NCBI GenBank assembly: GCA_026545765.1
Contig: CM048841.1
Location: 71,856,217 to 71,920,216, forward strand
Direction of reading: 5' to 3'
DNA: 64,000 nucleotides
Source: Plantago major
Taxonomy: Eukaryota; Streptophyta; Magnoliopsida; Lamiales; Plantaginaceae
Made by a program: the position numbers and the translations under genes. This document shows positions 57,051 through 64,000 of the stretch, one piece after another (position 1 is the stretch's first letter; each line of letters opens with the position of its first letter). The notes beneath the pieces were generated by a model, which saw only the letters and a program-made list of their open reading frames with translations, had not been told where the DNA came from and did not search any database.

Positions 57051-59623
57051 CTAAGAGAGGATTGCCATCACATCCGAGGCCCGGAGAGCAATATATTCTG
57101 AACCGTCAGCTCCCTTGAAATCATTACCAGCATATTTCGAGAACAAAACTGTATTTCCAGAAGCAACTGACAGTGGTGTTCTCTTGCCTTCCGGATCCAA
57201 AGGACCAGGTCCAACGGCAATAACCTAAATCACAAGGAACCCACAACTAATAAGGACAGGTCCGAGGAATCCAATCTGGGCATTCGCCTAATGCAAACAA
57301 GATGATATAGGTCAGCCATGAGGCACATAAACGTACCGTTCCGATTGAGGGCTTCTCCGTGCTAGCATTTGTCAAGTAAAGACCACCAGCAGTCTTAGTT
57401 TCCGCCTCTTCAACCTGGAAAATAAAAAATATAAAAATCACTTGGAAGATATTTAAGAACCAAGATTTTGCATCATACTGTACAATAACGAAGACACTTC
57501 AAAAAATCAGAAATAAACATACTACTATCCACTCCAATCCCCAATTTACACCTACTCCATACCAGTAAACTACCACCCCCATCCCAGGTGTTCGCCAAAT
57601 TTTCTCCATTTTCTCTCACCCAAGTGTATTTTCCCCAACCTTTTATGGGATAAAAATGTGGACATTATCATTTGAATAACCTAAAAATATTTGTGTAAAA
57701 TTGGGAATATAATACATTTATGCACTTCATCGTACTTGTAGCCATATGACAAAATTATGGTATTTAATTAAATACAAGTATGTATTTTCAGTATTTATGT
57801 ATTTAATCTTTTATAGACAAATAATTATTGATTATTTCATTTAAATAATAGCAAGGCGGGCTAAATAGTAATTAGACAAGTTGAACCGGTAGTTTACAGC
57901 CTTTCAGGCTCACCTTCTATCCGGTTTTCAGACACCAGCTATACCATTTAAACCACGTTACTCTCCTGAGAATATCAATATTTCACCTGCAGTTCCAAAC
58001 CTATGTACAACTGTACAAGATTCACTTATACCAAAACGTACAAATTCCCGGTCACAATGTAGAAGAAACATGCTATTCTAAACAGCATCCAATATAAAGT
58101 TTGGGAGCACCCATCAAACATGTTAAGTAATACATTTTCAGGCAAGATTGCAAATGCAGTAACAAATAAGCATTCAAATAAAAGCCAATTTGTAAACAAA
58201 CAAATCACCTTTATTAGAACTCTGTCGTTCAGAGGCTTCAAGTCTTTCACATCATCTGTCTCAAGAGTACCGACAATATCATCCTCTTTCAATATAAGGT
58301 GATTTACACCATTGAATTGCACTTCTGTCCCAGCATACTTTGAGTACACCACTTTGGTACCGGTCTATACATAAACACAACCAGTAAGTGAAACTACCTG
58401 ATGACAGGAAGTTCAAGTGCAACAGAACAATCTAATAGACAACAATACCTTCACACCAACTTCAACCTTGGTTTCCCCAATTGTACGGCCCTCTCCAGTA
58501 GCAACCACCTCACCTCCCTGGGGTCTAGTCTGTGCGGCCGATGGCAGTATTATACCACCAGAAGTTTTCTCCGCTGCTGTGTCAATCTTCACCAACAATC
58601 TGTCACCCAATGGCTTGAGAGTAGTGTACTGCAGGTTTAGAAATGAAAATTCAAGTGTCAGCAAGTAGCATGACAATGTGCTCACACATTTACAAGCAAA
58701 GCCTCCAAACCATTGACAATAAATCTAGATACTTAACACCATGGAAACAAACAGTGATTAAAGATGACATGCAAATGAGTTGGTTACTTGCACAGAAATC
58801 AATGGTATCTGGAAAGTGACAGAATTCAAGCTGCTCGAGAATAATGCTCGGCAAGAAGTAGCCTAATTGACAAAACCAAATGAAATCTAAATGCAATTGC
58901 AATTGTCTTTCCTGCAATATATTGTTCTTGAGCACTCATCATTAATAAAACTCCTACTCCCTCCGGTCGGTCTTTTTAAAAGGGTTGTCTTTTTAAAAGC
59001 TTCCTTAGAAGACTTTTCTTTTCGAAATTTGAACTTAAATTACACTTAAACTACACGACAAAAAAATATAATAAAATTATATTATGAACATAAATTAAGT
59101 ATATTTTACTAATATAACTTTGTTTTATTTTATAATTTTTGCGCAAGTAATTTAAGGTCAAAGTTCGAAGAAAAAAAAAATCTTTAGGACCAGAGGTAGT
59201 AATTGACGTACAAAAACCCAATTCAGCAACCAAATTGTACACAAGAATAACAGCTGAAATAACATAAAGATTCAAACTATCGGAGAAAACAAAGAAAACC
59301 CAATTATCATCATTTGCCAATCAATCAGATAGCACACCTTAGGCGCAACGGTAGTGGCAGCCTTCACAACAAGACCCTTGAACGAGCGTTGGGAGAGACC
59401 GTTCTGTTTGAGAGGTGAAAATGAGAGTAATTTGACACCATTCGCAGCCCTTAGACCTTCGAACGAAACAAAACCCTTTGATGAAATAGAAGAAGCAGCG
59501 GAAGTCAACTGTGTAGCTGCCATTTCCTGCTCCAGAATGAAATTGAATTGAAATAGTATCCATTAGAATCCTTCGATAAACGAAACAGGATAGAAGGATA
59601 ATACGATGACAATACACAATACC
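57051..59623 (-). CDS. CPN20: Chloroplast co-chaperonin CPN20 (tandem Cpn10 domains)
   Basis: Five coding exons on the minus strand: 59523-59338, 58628-58449, 58364-58209, 57414-57337 and 57224-57051, all phase 0, giving 257 residues. A further intron, 59622-59527, lies in the 5' UTR, ending four bases before the ATG. Residues 1 to about 58 are a Ser/Ala-rich plastid transit peptide (MAATQLTSAASSISSKGFVS). Domain 1 begins YTTLKPLGDRLLVKI with GGIILPSAAQTRPQGGEVVA. Domain 2 begins LKPLNDRVLIKVEEAE with GGLYLTNASTEKPSIGTVIA. Each has the Cpn10 fold signature and mobile loop. It caps Cpn60 in the stroma to fold proteins such as Rubisco and is reported to activate iron superoxide dismutase. Length agrees with Arabidopsis CPN20 (253). 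All splice sites are canonical. Confidence 0.96.
58953..59201. mobile_element. Decayed Stowaway-like MITE in CPN20 intron
   Basis: ACTCCCTCCGGTCGGTCTTT on the left and, in reverse complement, TACTACCTCTGGTCCTAAAG on the right, about 250 bp apart, with AT-rich filler. It lies within the CPN20 intron between the first two coding exons and is far from both splice sites. Confidence 0.6.
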
Positions 59624-60639
59624 TTTAGATTGGGAGGAATTGGGAACTTGGTCGATGAAGATAAGGTAGGTGAGTGAGCTATCAAGTGATGAGAATGCTT
59701 AGAGTGAGAGAAATGGGCTGAGTTTTAGCTGATTAGAGGATAACAAAACCCTAGAAACTTCTGCAACTCGAGGGGTTTTGTGCAATTAACACGACGGTTC
59801 TAGAATACTTGGAAAGGCCCATGCTTATTTTTCGGCTTAATAACTTGGACTTCTGTTATTGGGCTATACTACTGGTGCTTATTCCGCTATTGGGCTAATA
59901 TCCATGTTCTACATTCTGAATTCAACTACTGTAGTAGTCTTATAAAAATTTCCACATTTTACATCCATCTAACAAAATGGAAATCTGTTGCCCTCCCATT
60001 CTTGTGCACAAACTATTTCCTTTCTCTCTTCACAATTGAGATTCATTTACTAAAGTACTAGTTAATGGCCCGTCGATACTCGACGGGCATTGAGACAAAA
60101 ATAAATGAGAAATTAATAAATTGTATCATAACATATAGAGGTGACAAACATATAAAAACTATAATGTGAGAAAATATATGATCTAATCGCTTCAACATTG
60201 CATTAGAAACCATAAACATTTAAAGAAAAGAGCATAATTTTAATTAGTGAGATTGAACACAAACATATACAAAAATGTAGTCGGTGTTATAATCATTTGC
60301 TAATGTTTATACACATTAAAATAATTTACCTTAAAACTTGTCGAACGCTTATATATGGACCACATTGGGTTGTTGTGTCATATGCATTGCCTTCGCCGCG
60401 AATCATATCTCCAATCCCACCATGTTGGTACATATGTGGAGAGTTATAGGCCGACGTGTGAGAAGGATTATCTCATACTCTTGTTTATGGTCTTAGCAAA
60501 ATAGACGTTTACGGGGAAATGTTTCCTATAAAAGTCAATAGGGAACTTTGTATGTCAGATGTGTTCATCATCATCCTCGAAATTATTGAATAACTTTTGG
60601 CCCGCATTGATTCCAGATATTTTCTTTGCCTTGAGGATG

Positions 60640-62470
60640 TCAAAACTCGAAAGCCAAATCAATATTCATCAAAAGCATTATCATACACCCAACCTTCAAG
60701 ACGATCTTATGATCAGACAATCCAGAATAGTTAATAGTGTTGAGGAATTCTACCATGAAAACATTTTCGAGACCGTTCTAAAAGTCATATTCCTAGCAAT
60801 TAACGTCGTTTGTGCTCAAATATTCAACACTATCTCTGAACATCTTTGGCTTGACAAAATTGAATTATTTCATCAACTAATTCATTTGTAGTTGAAAGAA
60901 CATCCCAATGATGAAAATACTTCAGGTCAAGTGATAGATCGGCTAAATGCTCCAACAATGACAAATATGTGCTATCGACAATTGTTGAAATTGAACTACA
61001 TACTTCTTGAATAAGTAAATCATATGGATCTTGTTATCAACCTCACGGTCATTAGGTTCGCCAACAGCGCATCACCGATCTGTAGTATCCACTCAGCAAA
61101 TTATTTTGTCTCTTGAATCTCGAAAAATGATGAACCAGGCTTTGCAGGATTAAATGGACATTTAAAAAATAAGTTGAATGTGAAATAATATACGTGGTAT
61201 ATAGATATGGCGGGCCATTTACCTGCAATCTCATGTTGTTTGCCAGTCAAACCACCTAGCTCACATGCATTCCATAATCTTAGAGGTCGGAAGTCCCCAC
61301 TAAAGACAATCACCACCCCCTCTCCCACCAAATGGCTCATCTGGAAGGCCCATCACACCTCTCAAACTCCTATCGAGTGGTTTAAACAATGTCGGTTTAT
61401 CCTGTTTGAGCTTATGACATGTTGTGTAGTCTTCGAGAATTTGCAATATATCATGAATCTTGAATGCTTATTCCTACCCGTAGGAAGAAGGAGTTATGCA
61501 ATCTCGCTCAATGCAAGTGGAAATATATATCTCCATATAAAGGTTTTTTCAGTCTCTCTATAGTCGCATAAGAAGAATACTCTCTGTCATTTCGACCAAC
61601 AATAGACATAATATTTTTCATATATGACACGGTTTACATCAGTCAACCGTAGGTACAAACCAATGTGTTGTGCTCTAATTACAACTCCATCGTAGCACAT
61701 GTCATCCAAAATGGATGGATTTGTACGTAGCATTGCGTATGGCAAACTCTTTCAGCACAGGCACACAGTCAAATAAACTTATATTATTTTAGTTTTTCTT
61801 TAGTAATTTCTCTATTTCCATGAGATAAAGGTTTTTTAAACTGATAGTTATTGGATGTATGAATTGATCATATATCCTACAAACTTATGGTACATGGATT
61901 GTTGGAACTCCTTTGTTGTTTGTATAGAATATCGTATGATAATGACTTCCATGTTTTGTTCCACACTTCGTCATGCCTCGACATGTTGTGTGATAACAAC
62001 ATAATTCTGAAAAGGTGACATAGAAAACCCGCATATCCCTATAGACTCTAACTTCTAAACCACTAATATACTCCCCATCGTCAAATGAGAGGCCCATAGC
62101 CCTGCATCCATCTCTACTGACAGTTCTAACATCCTCTAATCACGTGGTACCCCTTACATGATTTAACATAAGTCTCTAGTAGTACATGTCTTCAGACGTC
62201 ATTGGAACATTATACATTCTACCGGCATTGTGGCATGACACCCTGGCGTTTTGATTTTCTATGGGACCATATTATCTAATCGACTTTCCAACAATAATAG
62301 CGAGAAAATGCAACATAAGTTGCCTTTTGAGCTCAAGGATCTACTTTCAAACAATTGCAGGAACAACGAATGTTTCACAATGGCTTTGGTGATGAGATCT
62401 ATCTAGCATGTATTCACCATTTCTGAAAGGAACAAATTGCTCATTCTTCAAATGAAATGACAATCGCTCA
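60640..62470 (-). pseudogene. Helitron 2 Rep/PIF1 helicase remnants
   Basis: Readable in several frames: FHLKNEQFVPFRNGEYML (about 62450), LMLNHVRGTT and MGLSFDDGEYISGLEVRV (62180-62040; compare the LGLLDDDKEYI segment of Helitron 1), then VGEGVVIVFSGDFRPL (about 61320; PIF1 motif with GDFR), and YSGLSDHKIVLKVGCMIMLL (about 60720) followed by MNID. Many stops and frameshifts. Plus-strand open frames at 60559-60891 and 61207-61563 are shadows of these segments. Confidence 0.7.
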
Positions 62471-62689
62471 ATAAATAAGAATCCTATATTACAACGGGAC
62501 TCCATGTTGCTTCGCATGCAGACATGTAACGACAGTCAAATCCCTTAGTACCTCAGCCATGTTTCCTCTATTAATAAAATTAACCCTAGTTTTGTCACTT
62601 CATTTACGTTGTTACAGTATTCCATAGTGAAGTGCGTTTGATATTTGAGCATCACAGTGGGGTTATATGGAACCACATATCTATTTTTC

Positions 62690-62692
<3 letters not shown>

Positions 62693-62747
<55 letters not shown>
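62693..62747. repeat. (TAA)n microsatellite
   Basis: About 18 uninterrupted TAA units. The poly-tyrosine reverse frame here is an artefact. Confidence 0.97.
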
Positions 62748-63708
62748 CTGACAATTTAATTCTACGTAACATAAACTAATATACATAAAATAGATTATCA
62801 AAATTATTAGTGAAATTTTCTTTTATCTAAATTTTGGATGGACGTCCCATTATCCCCGAAGTTATGTTGGGGCCCTGAAATTACTACATATTTTTTTTCA
62901 CGTTGTTTAGGAGATACACATGCATAGAAAAAACACAAGGATTTTATCTCCTTTATATGCCCAACTTCCGGATCTCACGGAAATATTTGGTAATTTCTTA
63001 TCATTTTTTTATGAATTAAAACTGAACAAACCCTTTTGGTTTCCTTTCATTTTCTTTTAGAAGTTTAATTCTGGTGATTGTCCTTAATGAGGTCACTCCA
63101 CTCACCAACCAGAACTGTTTACACCGAAACAAAAGTCAAATGCGAAACTGGAACTCGCTTCAGTTCATCGTGAAGTTAATCCATATTTGCATTGAATTTT
63201 CGTTTAGGGATGATCATTGTATGATTGTATCTATATGAAAATTTAATTATCAATCAATAATTTTCTTATCGATTTCAAGAAAAGTATAAAATTGATTGAT
63301 TCCGATTGTATATGTTCGTCAATCAATACTTCGGAAGTTTGAAGCAAGAAGTGTCCATGAAAAGCTAATAATTGAATAATGTCACATTGATCCCAAATAT
63401 GACTTTTTGTAATTCATCTATATATAACTCAGTAGTCTCAGTTAATATTGGTTAAACTTTTGATCCCAAATATTTTGTTGGAGCGCCCTTATTAGTTCTC
63501 ATTTTATCAAATGTATAATAAACAACACACCTCACCAACTTTCGGGATAAAACATTCAATCTATATGTTTTGATTTGAGTCATGAAAACTTCTTTCGACA
63601 AACCTACTGTTATTTTTGTTGGTTGGTTAATTGGTTGGATAATTTGTCATATTTTATTCAGTAAATGGCTTGGATATATAGGGATTAGTCTGGATCCAGC
63701 AAAATAAC
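62748..63708. other. Intergenic, no gene recognised
   Basis: AT-rich sequence without a supportable frame. It may contain the unidentified 5' end of Helitron 2. Confidence 0.45.
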
Positions 63709-63710
63709 TA

Positions 63711-63961
63711 CTCCCTCCGTTCCATAGATTTGTTGCTATTTACTTTTAGCGCAATTTTTAAGAAGTTTGATTAAAAAATGGTTTATATAGATAAAGTAAT
63801 AATTGTATAGTAAAAAGTAAGAGAGAGAATTGATAACGTATGAAAGAGAGTGATTAAAATATTAATAATGAAGATAGTGGGTTTCCATAAAAGGAAATGG
63901 AAAGTTTCTAATGGAACGCTCAAAATTAAAAAATGGAAAGAAATATTTGGAACGGAGTGAG
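63711..63961. mobile_element. Stowaway MITE, complete
   Basis: Starts CTCCCTCCGTTCCATAGATT and ends in the inverted counterpart (TTTGGAACGGAGTGAG). TA flanks both sides (63709-63710 and 63962-63963). The reverse open frame within it is spurious. Confidence 0.92.
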
Positions 63962-64000
63962 TATATATTAGGGTGCCCAAGACACTCAGGTCGCACATGA

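Larger units (their letters stand above)
60058..62800 (-). mobile_element. Helitron 2, relic with intact 3' end
   Basis: On the minus strand the element ends CTAG (60061-60058) followed by T, preceded by a perfect nine-base stem (GCCCGTCGA/TCGACGGGC, 60068-60088, three-base loop) six bases upstream. That is the classical Helitron terminus. Decayed Helitron protein segments lie upstream on the same strand. The 5' end was not identified. Positions above about 62750 are uncertain. Confidence 0.85.

Noticed and set aside
62545..62772. Reverse frame with a long tyrosine run
   Set aside because: Translation of the (TAA)n microsatellite.
1..64000. CRISPR arrays, bacterial operons, riboswitches
   Set aside because: No such structures; the sequence is eukaryotic, with spliced genes and plant transposons.

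Overview
This 64 kb window is plant nuclear DNA, most likely from a dicot; I cannot name the species. It is AT-rich with GT-AG introns. It carries a LysM receptor-like kinase, a nuclear gene for the plastid co-chaperonin CPN20, FBD/LRR F-box genes and a MIR827-type hairpin. Most of the rest is layered transposon sequence with many degenerate copies.

Layout. 1-6767: Ty1/copia element on the minus strand, cut by the window edge, with 5' LTR and PBS but many stops and frameshifts. 6819-8255: transposon-type Ulp1-like (C48) protease fragment adjoining the copia LTR. 8.4-15.6 kb: mosaic of TIR elements (fold-back/MULE-like, hAT-like, Stowaway-like) with GGT/CCA-rich arms and clusters of short palindromes. 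15694-18398: LYK5-like receptor pseudokinase. 19081-22144: Stowaway MITE, then a 2.8 kb Mutator-like element with a 9-bp target duplication, holding a plant-mobile-domain fragment and an OTU protease fragment. 22250-22615: small conserved plant gene of unknown function. 24.5-31.75 kb: SINE, microsatellite and a decayed Helitron (Rep/helicase, minus strand) interrupted by an LTR-type insertion and a MULE. 31.75-35.1 kb: Stowaways, LINE tail, second SINE, probable solo LTR. 35.77-41.3 kb: broken L1-type LINE, minus strand. 41.84-43.43 kb: Harbinger-like MITE next to a MULE MITE. 43.66-43.79 kb: MIR827-like precursor with a nearby P1BS site. 45222-50696: solo LTR with a 5-bp target duplication, itself split by a 3.5 kb CACTA element with a 3-bp target duplication. 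51.1-56.5 kb: two tandem F-box/LRR/FBD pseudogenes. 57051-59623: intact five-exon CPN20. 60058-62.8 kb: second Helitron relic with a textbook 3' hairpin-CTAG end. 63711-63961: Stowaway.

Likely functional host loci are LYK5-like, CPN20, MIR827 and possibly the small gene at 22.4 kb. I expect chitin/LysM signalling for the first, chloroplast protein folding for the second and phosphate-starvation regulation for the third. The F-box pair is broken. The main biological interest beyond these genes is the nested insertion history, datable from intact target duplications, and the unusual palindromic cores shared by several small elements. Boundaries given to the base come from reading repeats and splice sites by eye; boundaries of degenerate elements are approximate.
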